Positions 18,858-29,656 of a DNA stretch of 30,325 nucleotides are shown here, piece by piece. A program made the translations under genes and the position numbers. Origin of the DNA: Chara braunii (taxonomy: Eukaryota; Streptophyta; Charophyceae; Charales; Characeae); NCBI GenBank assembly GCA_003427395.1, contig BFEA01000097.1:1495785-1526109 (forward strand), read 5' to 3'. Numbering within the stretch: position 1 is the first letter of the stretch; every line of letters starts with the position of its first letter. A model generated the notes under the pieces. That model saw only the letters and a list, made by a program, of their open reading frames with translations. It made no database searches and was not told the origin of the DNA.

Positions 18858-21240
18858 ACAGGGAAATGAATGGCATTAACTCTGTTAAAACTGGCACTAA
18901 GAATCTCCACAGGTAGTATTTTTGTACACACTATCTCTAACCTCTCATAGACACTGTCCAGTACCTGCCATTCGTTAGCAGTGTATGTTTTCCAAATTTA
19001 CTATCGATGCATCACATTAATCATCGCGCACGGCACATTAATCATCGGAGTATGAAATCTGGGAGTATGGTGTTCGCAGCTCTCCTTGTACCAGCATAGC
19101 ATATAGCATGCCATCATGGCATAGCGTATTGTAGGCATCACATTAATCATCGAATGAGCACCATCTCTAACCAGGGGATCGATGAGCAGAGTAAGAATCC
19201 TCCCTACATGAAGTGCAAGAGTGCACCACCTGCCGTAGCCGTTATAGCTTGCAGAGCCATCCCTATTCCATCATAAACTCAATTTCCCAACTAACCAAAA
19301 ATCGACAACAGGTCATCACAGTACACAGCCTGAGGGTATCCTGCTCTGTGCCAACCGCGGACAGCATTGGCCGCAACGACGAAGCAGCCTCTGCGGCAAC
19401 CACGGACACCATTTGCAGCAATGACAAGGCAGACTGCGCACACTGTGGACGCCATTCCGCACCATCAACAGGACAGTGTCACATCCTGCTTAACAGAGGT
19501 CCTGGTGTCCTCAGTGGCAACGACGGTCACCATTTGATGCAATGACAAAGCTGCTGGTCACCATGGACAGCAATCCACACCATGACGGGGCATCCATCCA
19601 CCCTGCTTAGCAGAAAGGTCCCGTCCTCATCGACTGGGGCAAAAGGGCAAAAAGCCCAAGGGCAATTGAGAGACATGACCCCATGCTACTACATGGGTGT
19701 TCAGGTCCAGGCAATCAGCATAAAGAATGCGTAAAGGCCCAACTTTATTGAACGAAAAATTTGCTAAAGGAGAAATTGAAATGTCAGAGCTTGCTGCCTA
19801 CCCAGCCAACCGGATGTCGATCATGAGTTAGAAAGCTTGGACAGGCCAGCGTTGGCTTGACCACACAAAGCACTAGCAAATGAGGGACAAACGGCCAAGG
19901 TGTCGGTCCCATAACAACTAAGGGACTGATGTCGGCAAGCATTACATAAACCAGGGGTCTTCTCACCAACAACCCCTCGTAAAACATATAAGCGGGCTCT
20001 CTTCCACACAGTGGGAGAACCTACATACGATAGACAGAGACCTACCTGATCACTTGTGCATACTTAAATGCGGATCAGTCAATCATGGGTCCCCTAGACG
20101 AGCGGCGGACTACACCAGTCTAGGCGGCAAATGCTGCACCACAGAAAATGATTGCAGCATACTCAGCACCATGACTGCTGCCTGCCTACAGGGATAAAAG
20201 GTCTCTCCTGCACGCAAAGAAGTTTGGTAATCAAGGTAGCAACTACTAGCAAATAATAATAACACCCAGGCCGGCTCCTCGTGGCCACAGGTGAAAGACA
20301 ACCACCATACCTGACCATAGTCAGAAGACATTGAAGTGAGCTGCAGACGTCAACCACTCCTTCCGCATCCATTAGAATGTCCGTCGGCTACTAACATTCT
20401 CTCCCTCAGTACAGAAATCTGCTCCTCATGGGACTGCCACTTTCACCGATTGGCTCGACCCACTGTATGCCTCCCTTGATGCTCCTCGCTCTCTTTTCAG
20501 CCTTTGCGACCATAGCTCGCATTATGGAGTATCTTCCACCTCCTTTGTACTGTTAATCACCAAGGGCACGCCTCGTACAGCCAACTACTCCAGGCTTTAA
20601 AGAAGGAAGGAAGAATGAAAGAATTCATCACATGTTCAGCTCCGACGATGCCGCCAACTCTTGGAGGGCGAGAAGAATGAGGGTGCGTGATTGATTTCAA
20701 CCGAAGACACCCGAACAGCATGCGAAAACGCACACACGAGTACGGGCGCCAACGCGAGCCCGCGACCGAGCTGTAAGCCGGCAGACGGTTGGCAACAGCA
20801 ACTTCAACGCCGTGTGTTAGTGTGGCAGATGAATCAATGAGACCACATGAAGTCCCAAACAACATCATCAGGATTGCAGAACCTTCTCCTGAACACCAAC
20901 CAGCCACTGCCTGGATGTTCCTCTCACCCGTCTCAACGCATCCGTCTCTTTCATAACGAACAAGGAGTAAGACTCATATCCAATCAATAAATAAATAACT
21001 AGATTTCCCTCCCAATCTTATATCAGCCATGGGCCGGGCCCGTTCATTAATTGTGCACTCTTGGCCTCCGATAGCAGAGAAAAGAACGGGACTTGTTATT
21101 TGGAAGACCGGGTGAGAGGTTCATCGTGATCCCCTCTCCTCCTGCCGGCAGGGATCTTGTCTGCTTTTCCAAACATTCAGCTGGCACATTCTGACTGCAC
21201 AAATCGTCGTGCAACACCATATACAACACCCAAGCCAGGA
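18858..21240. other. repeat-rich intergenic DNA, no gene recognised
   Basis: The string CACATTAATCATCG occurs three times (19013, 19034, 19139). A diverged repeat of the type GG(A/T)CACCATTTG(C/A)(A/T)GCAATGAC occurs at about 19405 and 19523. Short ORFs on both strands are unremarkable. Confidence 0.5.
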
Positions 21241-21245
21241 ATGGC

Positions 21246-21268
21246 ACCAACACAAACAAACGAACAAA

Positions 21269-21311
<43 letters not shown>
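21246..21311. repeat. (CAAA)n-(CA)n compound microsatellite
   Basis: Several AAAC/CAAA units (CAAACAAACGAACAAAC) run directly into about 40 bases of pure CA. Confidence 0.95.
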
Positions 21312-21312
<1 letters not shown>

Positions 21313-21392
21313 GCCAAAACAAAGATGGTGTCAGCTATTGCCATGCATCTGATTACTTCGACTATCCACAATTCGCTCGATTGTTTTCATGG

Positions 21393-21490
21393 CAACCGGC
21401 CGGATGTCTGGACCGGCATCCAGACAGTCTGGAACAATTTGTTGGGGTCCGGTGTCCAGTCCAGGATGTCTGAAAACACCTTCCCAACCA
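21393..21490. repeat. TCCGG/CCAGAC-rich cluster with inverted repeat
   Basis: TGTCTGGA (21405-21412) and TCCAGACA (21419-21426) are perfect inverted copies with a 6-base spacer. GTCTGGAAC, GGTCCGGTGTCCAG and GGATGTCTG follow closely. The same word set recurs at 22365-22500. Confidence 0.6.
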
Positions 21491-21760
21491 AAAATTAGCA
21501 AAAAAAGGGGCTGACCAGGACGTTTTTAGGGTCCTGGGCGCCCCCCAAAAAATACCGGTGCCATTTTCCGACCTCTTTTCGGCCTACCCGACAGGTCCTA
21601 CAGGTCCATACACAATCACAGCTCACAGAGCTGTTTGAGGTTGGGTGGTGGGCAGGAGCGCACGCAATTTCGAATCCGCCGATTTGGAACTCCCGCCCGC
21701 TGCCGCTGCCTGTTCGGAAGTCCCGGTCGCTAGCTTGTTATCGGCACAAGACATCCCACT

Positions 21761-21761
<1 letters not shown>

Positions 21762-21849
<88 letters not shown>
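21762..21849. repeat. (GA)n microsatellite
   Basis: About 88 bases of uninterrupted GA. ORFs reading poly-Arg-Glu or poly-Ser-Leu over it are artefacts. Confidence 0.97.
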
Positions 21850-21853
<4 letters not shown>

Positions 21854-21964
21854 AGCACTGCCAGTCTGAAGGCTCAGAACTTCAGAAGTTCTGAACTGAA
21901 TTTCGAAGTTCAAAGTTGAACTTATTAGTTATATGACGTCTCTGTTTGAGTCTGTTTTCTAGAC

Positions 21965-22100
21965 TCTTTTTTTTTTTTTTTTTTTTTTAAACGAAATCTT
22001 TATGACAACCAATTTCAATGGGAGGCCGGGGACCTCACAATTCAACCCAGTAGATCCAGATTCTGACAGCATCAGTCATCTTAGCTTCCAGGCTTCAGAG
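21965..22100 (-). mobile_element. possible 3' end of a retroposon with poly(A) tail on the minus strand
   Basis: A run of about 23 T (21966-21988) is, on the minus strand, a poly(A) directly after TAAAGATTTCGTTT and a GC-rich block (GAGGTCCCCGGCCTCCCATT). A poly(A) tail with non-repetitive 3' sequence is what an L1 or SINE copy leaves. I could not read an ORF or find target-site duplications, so a simple poly(T) tract is possible. Confidence 0.3.
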
Positions 22101-22364
22101 AGGGGTTAAAATCTACGCTTTTGGACATTGCAGTTCTTTTTTTCCCTTGTTTCTTGTTTCTTTTGCCAGCTTTGCACTGTTTACAACTCTGCATCAGATT
22201 CTCTGTTAGTTGAATGTACTTCTTGGTTTGTTGCAAGACAGATGCTCCACTGTTTGAACTCCAAAGTGCAGTGGCCGTGAGTGTGTGCTGTCCAACCCCC
22301 CCCCTCCTTCACCCCACCCCCTCCGGTTTTGTTTTTTTTTCCGGGTATGGACATTTTTCAACCT
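22101..22364. other. no gene seen
   Basis: T-rich and C-rich tracts (22136-22165 and 22297-22325) with no recognisable ORF. Confidence 0.5.
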
Positions 22365-22500
22365 TCTGACGTCAGTCCGGACTGTCCAGGTCCGGTGATG
22401 TCCAGGTGTCTAGTGGCGTCCGGATCACCGGACTATCCAAACCAGTCCAGACATACGTCCGCAATACAGTCTGGAAGTGTCTGGCGCCCGGGTCCGCGGT
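22365..22500. repeat. second TCCGG/GTCCAG-rich cluster
   Basis: Dense words such as GTCCGGAC, GTCCAGG, GTCCGGATCACCGGAC and CAGTCCAGAC occur. GTCCGG and CCGGAC are reverse complements, so several small palindromes can form (for example GTCCGGATCACCGGAC at about 22418-22433). Vocabulary is shared with 21393-21490. Confidence 0.6.
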
Positions 22501-22555
22501 TACCATGTCTTTTTATTATTACTACTAGTTTGTAAACTTCATATTCATTAATTAA

Positions 22556-23000
22556 CTAGGCTACCAGAGTGGCCTGGGACCACTTGCCCGGCCGGCCCAG
22601 AAAGGAAAAAAAAAACTTAATTTCTAGGCTACCAGCGGGGCCGCCCAGGTCACCCTGTTTTCCTGGGCAGCCTGGCCGTGCAAGGACCAGGGATGGTCGT
22701 CGCAAAAAGAAAAAAGAAAAAAAATTGAAAAAAGCCTATATATATTATATATATTAGTGCCAGCGGTGTCTCTGGAGTGTATTTTTTGGCTGTGACAGAC
22801 CTTTCTTTGTTTCGTGGGTGTTTTGCTTGCTTGTGATGGGGTGTGAACCGACAGTCTGTAGAGTTTTCCATCTGGTGTGGGTGAGTGATAGTCTGCTTTG
22901 ATTTTCATCACAGGTGGCTTGAGGGCAGTGGATGGTGCCCACCTCAAAGTATCAGTTGTTGGGCAGTTGTTGATGTTTAACCACAACTCTGGTAGCCTAG
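22556..23000. mobile_element. candidate 445-bp element with 15-bp perfect terminal inverted repeats
   Basis: CTAGGCTACCAGAGT at 22556-22570 is exactly inverted at 22986-23000. The first 12 bases of the same word recur in direct orientation at 22625, inside the element. TTA occurs just outside each end (22552-22554 and 23003-23005), offset by one and two bases from the repeats. That would suit a PIF/Harbinger-like 3-bp duplication but is easily due to chance in AT-rich flanks. Near 22915-22960 a plus frame reads GLRAVDGAHLKVSVVGQLL, reminiscent of the first Asp region of PIF/Harbinger-type transposases. The rest of such a protein is absent, so this would be a deletion derivative. Confidence 0.45.
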
Positions 23001-23025
23001 CTTTATTTTATTTTTTTCAAATTTA

Positions 23026-23445
23026 TTAAAGAATTTCGATGTGACCCCTTTTATTCTTTTCCCTGCGAGGACAGGACTGGCCATACCATTTGCAGTCCGT
23101 GCACCAGGAAGTATCCTGGGTGACCACATCAACTTTCACCCAGCCCTGCGAAGTACGAATCTTCAAAAAGTGAGAGACACCGCCACGTGCCGACACTTCC
23201 ACATCATCGCAACGACTGACCAGACTCGGCATAGCTTTATTTTGCTCTGGAGGATACGTTCTAACCACCCATCTGAATTCACGCTGAATTGCAGCCTTCA
23301 AAAATGGCATCGCCAAATACGGAACTCTCGACGGAGTCAACACCCTTATCCAATACCTACGCGGCTGCTCTTGCTGGCGAGCAGCCGCTTGTTCGGCCGG
23401 AGTGTTATGAACATAATTGTCTGTTGAAATTTTATCAACACTCAC
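23026..23445 (-). pseudogene. unrecognised ORF fragment with a Cys cluster, probably transposon-derived
   Basis: A 139-codon minus ORF has the varied composition of real protein: TPSRVPYLAMPFLKAAIQRE, FRWVVRTYPPEQNK, and near its end GWVKVDVVTQDTSWCTDCKW followed by YGQSCPRR. The cysteines (C-x2-C-x6-C) recall an incomplete zinc knuckle such as that near the end of LINE ORF1 or gag proteins, but no His is in place. I do not recognise the family. It borders the terminal-inverted-repeat candidate at 23000. It could also be an exon of the gene further upstream on this strand, at more than 2 kb distance. Confidence 0.3.
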
Positions 23446-25917
23446 TCACAGGAACTCCCGTACACGCCCATATATGCACAGAAGGAAGGGGAGAGGTAGT
23501 GGAGGGTCACACAGCTCAGAAAAGAAAGGCAACGGAAGACTCGGAGAAGCAAAGTGACAGAATACACATGTGCAGTAAATTCTCTCCACAGTAATTCCAA
23601 CAATCATTCATAGAAGACAACCGAGTGATCACAGCCAGAAATCAATGAAGAGATGACAACTCAAACACAGTATTGCAACTGTTTATTAAACTCAGAGCAT
23701 CGTTTTCCCTGAATGACCTCAGAATCCTGTTGCGCTACCCTCAGAGGGGTAGCGCCTTAACCCCAACACCATGAACAGCTAAAAATAGCCCCGAAACCCC
23801 AGGTAACACCCAGCGCCACCCTGACATCCAACTCAGTGGCCTGCACCAAAGTGAAACAGGCTCCCATAGCCAATCGCCACCCAGATGATGAAGAAGAAGC
23901 TCCGCGCCAACAGTCCCTGATGAAGATGAAGTCCAGACGATGATAACCTCTGAGAAGATGCAGCTATGGCTGCATCGCCACTGGGACCCTACTCCTGAGG
24001 AGGGTCAGCAGTGCACCACGTGCTCCAACGCATCAGACCTCTGATAGCCCAGACCGCTTTGACTCCCAGAGAGTCAGAGCAGACAGCGTGACCCCAGTCC
24101 GGTCAGCGCTCCGAAGGTCTGGCTATGTCCGCCGTCTCCACCACAGCAATCAGCAACCACGAACTGATACCGTGTGCGCAGCAACTTCCACCACGAAGTG
24201 CCAACTGCCAAAAGCCCAGGACCGATGTCCCCATCCTATCTATACCCTAGCACTAGCGTAGACCGACCTAGACTGGACTGAGTGACCGACCGGTACCATT
24301 TCTGTTTTGGCCTCTAGGGCCTATCCCTACCCGGCTATAGGCTATAGGACCGTCTATCAGCATAGGCCCATAGGGCCTGTCTGTCCTAGGTAGCCCAGGT
24401 CTGCTATTCGCAGTTAGGGTGGCTGTAGGAAAATCGAAATAGTACTGGGCCCATATTTCTATATTTACAGATATGTCCCTCAGGAATTTTCCATACAGGC
24501 AGGTCTCTCGGTTAGTCCTCAGCCAAACAAAATTGTGAATCTACCCCTGACTATGGTACAGCCTCGTCAGAGTGAGGCTACAGGCAACCTGGAACCAGCA
24601 AGTCATGGCAGGAGTCTGCCAAGGATTGTAAAGAGCCCGACAAAACTTTCCATCCACAGTAGCATCCGCTTCCATTTGAAGAACGTCTATCCTTCAGTCC
24701 CTCAGCACCCGATTGGAAGCCAAGTACGAAATCATATTCGCACCTTCCGGGCGAATACGACCTTTCACTCCTTGAACTGATGACAAATCCCAACCCGACT
24801 CGATGGAGCGCAACCACGATTCCGTTTTGGCAAAAGAAGCATCCACCCCAGGGCCGCTGGCTCGTGTGCAGCCAAACCCTGTAGTTGGCGTGGTGGGAAA
24901 CTTGCAGGGATAGATGCGTGTGGGCTCGGGGGGGTGCTGTTTCACGGTTCCACGATCAGGAACCGGCCATGGCTGGTCTCGGTTGATGATGTCGGCAGTC
25001 CTTTCTGGTCCAGTGGGGCGAGATGTGCAAGTGGGGCAGACTGGAGGGCGGGATCTGGTAGCCGCTTTATACCAAGATATGCAACTGATTACAACGGGCA
25101 GATACGTAGCCTGGTGAAGATCTGTCGTGTTGTGTTTTTGTTGCAAAATATCTTCGTTTTCGTGCTCGGTCTTGAGATAACAATCGCAGGTAGTTTATAG
25201 GAGATCCTGTTTTCGTTTGTCTTGGATTGGTGGTGTTTTGGTCCTGCTGCTGACGACACTGGTCGGAGTTTCGATTGATTGTTGTGCTTGGTGTGTGATA
25301 GAGCAGTAGAGCTTCGGTCGGAAACTGCTGATTCTGTGACAGTTGGCCGGACTGTTCGATAGATCGCTTTATTGTTGACGGCGTTAGTGCTCTTCCATTG
25401 ATTGCGCGTGAGAATGGCTTGCTACGTTGCCTGCTGCCGCACTGCCTGATTGGTTCGATAACGAAGGTTGTGTGTTGATCTTGCTGGTGACAACTAGTTT
25501 TTTGTTGTGAAATGTTTTTTGCCTTCTTGCTTGTACTTGTAATGGCTTACTTTGCGATGGTTTGTCTGTCCAAGGGCGTTTAGGAACGGTGCATATTTCT
25601 TTGCTTCGTAGTGGTGGTTGCTGAGGTTAGGTCTGAGTGCTACTGGATGTGTTTACGACAGATGTAGCCTTGGAATGCTATATTTGCTCGGCCGTTCATT
25701 CTTGGTCTGCTCAGAATCAGTCAGTTTCACCGGTTTCACTTTTCGTAACAAGATGCGTCCATACCCTTCGTCCTTTCAGTCTCCAAATCGACTCAAATCG
25801 TCCTCCCATTTCTCTCTCAACTCTCCACCCCACTATCCTCTCTAACCCTCCAACCCCCAACCCATCCCAGACCCACACTTCCGCCTGTACAAATTGGTAG
25901 GATAGTTTGATGCTCAC
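23446..25917. other. long stretch without a clear gene; may hold the 3' introns/exons of the minus-strand gene
   Basis: 23700-24420 is unusually rich in perfect short hairpins. A minus-strand frame at 24694-25146 contains ASFAKTESWLRSIESGWDLS, protein-like but unrecognised. A possible acceptor CCAACTACAG lies on the minus strand near 24885. The upstream gene's exon at 25918 ends in a strong donor, so at least one further exon must lie below this point. None could be fixed. 25100-25700 is T/G-rich on the + strand. Confidence 0.4.
23732..23755. repeat. perfect 9-bp hairpin
   Basis: GCGCTACCC (23732-23740) pairs exactly with GGGTAGCGC (23747-23755) around a 6-base loop. It is the strongest of several hairpins in 23700-24420. 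Confidence 0.85.
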
Positions 25918-26658
25918 CTCTGAAGCAACTCCCGATACAACCGGTTCAGACTTCGACTTTAGCGCTTCATCATCTGAAAGCCGCCTCTGTCCAACAACCG
26001 CAACATCTTTGTCCGTGTCTGCTGACACCTTTCCCTCACTGCCACTTTTGTGGTCGGCTGCCATCGTTTCGGCATGACCGTTCTCCTGCTTGTTGCCTGT
26101 GTCTGGGACTGCTTCATTTGTTTCCACCGTGGATGCTAATGATCGTCCATCGTGTGACAGTTTTGACCCCTCCTTCGTAGCATCGATATCCGACATCGAG
26201 GACACATCTCTAGAGCGACTCCTCGACCGCAGCTTGCTGAATGCAGAAAAGGCACTGGTTTTCCATCCAGAGAACAGGCCCGACCGTGGGGTGGATGCTT
26301 CAGACTGCGAGCGCCGATGGAAAATCTTTGCAAAGGAGCGCTGGCTGGCCGCCTTCTTATGCGGCGGCGGCGATGGGCTAGGGCTTTCGACAACAATTCG
26401 AGAATCCGAATTCCTCCGATTATGCCCGCGTAAGCCTTCCGCGAATGAATAAAACTTGCTCGGCAGACTCATACTCCGTCGCTTGTACCCTACACGAGCA
26501 GGCTGCTCCTCTGATGCCAATGGCCCTGAAGCAGGCACCACACCCCCTGCTGCACCATCTGTTGGCTGCAACTGCTGGGATTTCTGCTTGGAATGGCGCT
26601 GCATGAACGGCAGCAGATTAGGCAGGTGAGGCAGATGGAGGTTCAACCTTCCCACCAG
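25918..26658 (-). CDS. internal coding exon of the unrecognised gene: basic Ser-rich region with 14-3-3 motif
   Basis: This 741-base, phase-0 exon encodes 247 residues. On the minus strand the acceptor reads GGCTTGCAG before the first codon CTG; the donor reads TCAGAG followed by GTGAGC, a near-perfect consensus. It begins LVGRLNLHLPHLPNLLPFMQ, a leucine-rich amphipathic stretch, then becomes basic and serine-rich. KRRSMSLP at 26461-26484 is a full mode I 14-3-3 site (RSxSxP). RRNSDS, HRRSQS and an RSRSRSRD run are further basophilic-kinase-like sites. The last third is acidic. No catalytic domain is visible. Joined to the exon at 27071-29275 the frame is kept exactly. The next exon downstream was not found, so the protein's C-terminus is unknown. 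Confidence 0.75.
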
Positions 26659-27070
26659 CTGCAAGCCACCATTGAAGCCACCGCAACAGAAACAAAAGCC
26701 CCAGATATTCATAGAGTCAAATACTAGCATACATACATCATCACATCCAGGTTTCGTTCAACCTAGAGCGCATTCACAAAGCATGTGTCACAGCATACAT
26801 AAAGGAAAACATGCATCGTCAGAGTTGCAACCAAATCCACACCCCTCATGATCTGACTCCATACCCGATCAAATCAAACCTGGAAAAGTAGACGAACAAT
26901 GTGAGGACTCGGGACTCACAATTGCAACTGTTTACCAACCTGACACACGTTCTGTCCCAGGTATTACTTTTAGGGGGGGCGCGAGGGGGGAAGCGGGGGG
27001 CAAGTTAAATTCAGGTTTCCCAGGTTTTCTGCACAAACAAATTCGGAACCGACAGGGTGCGAGCTCATAC
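26659..27070 (-). other. intron (412 bp) of the unrecognised gene
   Basis: The minus-strand donor is CGCAAGAAG followed by GTATGAG at 27071/27070. The acceptor is TTGCAG ending at 26659. Both flanking exons are in phase 0. If unspliced, the upstream frame would stop one codon past the donor (GTA TGA). A G-rich run sits near 26970-27000 on the + strand. Confidence 0.75.
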
Positions 27071-29275
27071 CTTCTTGCGTTTAGTCGGAGATTTCCCTTC
27101 GGCTTTCTCAGTGAACTCATCTCTGCTTGATGTCTTTATGTTCTCCTCCGCTGGTGCTTCCGTTGCCGTACAAGGAGTGGTTTCAGCCCCTTTCTGTTCC
27201 GTAGATTTCAGCGCATCCGCACTTTCAGCAGGGTTGTCGGAAGCTGGCACCTCACCCAGGCTAGAAGCCACCCCTGAACCTGCTGCAGCCTCACAACTTA
27301 GAGCCGCTTCGTTCCCCCCTGGCCGTGTGTTTACTACACCCTTGTCCAGCACAGCTGTGACTTCTTCTTCTGTTGACTTGGGCGTTTGTACCGATAGAGC
27401 CGCCTTTTCCTCTGACCCCAACGATTCACACCCATCTACACCGGGTTGTGTCCCTTCTTCCACCTTCATAGAGGCCACAGATGTCGCTTCTTGTCCAGAA
27501 GGAGGATTCAAACTACGGTCATCACCTGTAGTATCTGAGTAGGATGCCTCGCTCTCAGCCTGTGAGCTTGACTTAGAATTTGAAGATTTCTTCTTCGGAT
27601 CATCGGATTTTGGACGCTTACCAGCAGGGATCGGTTGTGGCTTTGATGTCTCTTCGGCTTTCTTCTCTATCAAGGTAACAATTTCTCCCACCTTCGGCGT
27701 TGAGCAAGTCTCAACCACTACATTCCTGTAGAGCACCGGACTGCCTGGAATATCTCCTGGGGCTGCCCTTGACCCCTGCTCTGCCGCATCCTCCTCTGCC
27801 TTATGCGCCACTTGTACAGCCACCGAGGCAGAACAGACAACATCACCATCCTTTGAACCGACATTTTCCGTTCTGTTATTCGGCGCTATGGTCGGCGGAG
27901 CAAGCCCTGAGTCTGCCTCAGCCACAGAGCTCACAGCTGCTGAAGTGGTTACTGATTCACCTTCCTTGGAGTCATCTCCCTCGTTACTTGTGGGGATTAC
28001 ACTACTCACAGGCAGCTCTTCGTCCGCAGCAGCTCCCAGCACCTCACGCGCTTCTTTTGCCTGATGAACATCATCAACTTCAACAGCATTTTCTTTCTTT
28101 TCCTCTGCAACAGAAGCCTCGGCTGCTTCACCTTTCTTCTGAGCCGCATCTTGTACACTAGTATTTTTCTCGTTGGTTTCAGAGACTGTGACAACCTCTG
28201 AGACCAGGAGACCCTCTGCTTGCATAAAATGGTCATCCCTGGCAGTAGAACCAGATTCTTCAGGATCACCTGGAGACTTTTCTCCTTCAATGTCATGTTG
28301 TTCTATTTTCTCCTCCACACCTTCCCCTAACTTGTTTTCCTCGGAACAGTCAGCTCCTTGACTGTCATCCTTTTGCTCCTTTTCCTCCGAAGCTTCTGCT
28401 ACCTTCTCTTCGTTCTCGTCCTTTTGGACATTGTCCTCGGAAACTTCTGCTAACTTCTGTTCCATGGGCGACGCCAGCCCAGTCTCCACCATGGATGACT
28501 CCTGAGCAGGAGCAGACTTCTTATCAACAGACTCATCAGCGGACACATCACTCGTGGCCACAAGAGGACCTTGTTTCTCCACAAGGATCGGCTGAGGCTC
28601 CACACCATCAGGCACCGGTGCTGGTGCTTCACTAGTCCGGTGAGGGACTTGAGTCACAGCTTTGGGCCCTGAGGTTGAACTCTCCTTGGACTCTGCACTG
28701 ACATCTCGGTTCTCCGGTGCAGGTGAGTACGGATCTCCAGGACTTGTGGCTGCATGACCAGTTCCATCCCTGACGTCCTGCAATGTGACGTCTGCACCTT
28801 CATGTCCAACATCCTCTCTATGTCCTCCTTCATTAAGAATAATGTTAGACACATTGCTCTCATCCTTGGACTCATCTAAGGGAAGTACCGGCTGAGATTC
28901 TCCTGCCGCATCGCCAGCATCAGCCTCTATGGGCTTCACTGATGATGTACTAAGCACTGGCAGATCTTGTTGTCCGGAATCTACCACCTGCTCACCTACT
29001 TCTGTCAAAACTTTCGGTGTGCGATCTTTTGTCTCGGATTCCACCACACCTTCCTCGAGAGAGACCGCCTTGTCATTTGCTTGCCCTCCTCCTACTCCCC
29101 CTGCCAAAATAGTTACGCAGTCGTCAGACTCTGTCGACTCCATCACTTCCTTAGCAACACCCTTTTCGCCAGACTCCTTACCAGGGCTCTGCAGGTCACC
29201 TTGGGCTCCCGCATTATTACCACCCCTGTCAGAATTGAGCGGCAGAGATGCCCTGCTTGCGTCTTCCCCCTCCAT
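27071..29275 (-). CDS. first coding exon of an unrecognised gene: long acidic, probably disordered region
   Basis: This is the longest open frame in the window: 735 codons from the ATG at 29275 (GCTGCTATGG, G at +4) to the splice donor at 27071. An in-frame TAA lies upstream near 29340; a GTG 13 codons before the ATG is not needed as a start. The product is rich in Glu, Ser, Ala, Val and Asp with no long hydrophobic segment, so it is probably disordered. Acid-rich repeats such as EEKVAEASEEKEQKDDSQ lie near the middle. A basic cluster GKRPKSDDPKKKS and the terminal SPTKRKK are candidate nuclear localisation signals. No domain is recognised. Length, lack of stops, codon-like composition and phase-matched splicing make it a real gene; function is unknown. 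Confidence 0.8.
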
Positions 29276-29640
29276 AGCAGCAGGCTCGACTCTTTCCTGC
29301 CCACTTCCTTTCACTACTCTCTCTGGCAGTGCAACCTCTTAGGGCCCCGAGGTCAGTGCAGGCTGGGATAACAAACACCTGCTGCTGTCTCTGCCACCTT
29401 CCCAAACAGAACCAGACAAACTGCACACAAACAAACACAAACCAGTCAGGCTTTTCTGCCAACACGACCTGAAGCAAACAGCCCAAACTAAAAAAATAGC
29501 AATCACCACAAGCACCCAGATGAACTGCCCAAATGATTTGCATTCCCTGACATCCATGTCATCCACCAGTTGTCATACTTGCCTGTTTCGGGACCTTATC
29601 ATCTGACAGACACCGCCTTGTTACTTACTTGCCTGTATCA
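29276..29640 (-). promoter_or_regulatory. 5' leader of the gene, possible untranslated-region intron
   Basis: Upstream of the start the minus strand shows CACTGCCAG just before the GTG at 29314. It also has TTTGTTTGTGTGCAG near 29420-29435, both plausible acceptors after T-rich tracts. Near 29570-29580 it reads CAG followed by GCAAGTATG, the form used by rare GC-AG donors. A leader intron is therefore possible, but no transcript evidence exists here. No TATA box could be assigned with confidence. Confidence 0.3.
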
Positions 29641-29656
29641 GGACCTTATGCAGGGC

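Noticed and set aside
21623-21913. Poly-Arg-Glu and poly-Ser-Leu ORFs
   Set aside because: They are translations of the (GA)n microsatellite with short flanks.
23930-23960. CTGATGAAG as a hammerhead ribozyme core
   Set aside because: The matching GAAA and helix III partners are not present nearby; GAAG follows, not GAAA.
25440-25470. GGTTCGATAAC as a tRNA T-loop (B box)
   Set aside because: No acceptor stem, D-arm or A box could be fitted around it.
23670-26945. ATTGCAACTGTTTA shared at about 23673 and 26921 as possible LTR ends
   Set aside because: Similarity does not extend beyond about 17 bases and the gene exon lies between; chance or a short dispersed motif is more likely.
27057-29371. 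Several plus-strand ORFs opposite the acidic exon
   Set aside because: They are antisense shadows of the 735-codon minus exon, with Ser/Pro/Leu-rich products and no splice support.
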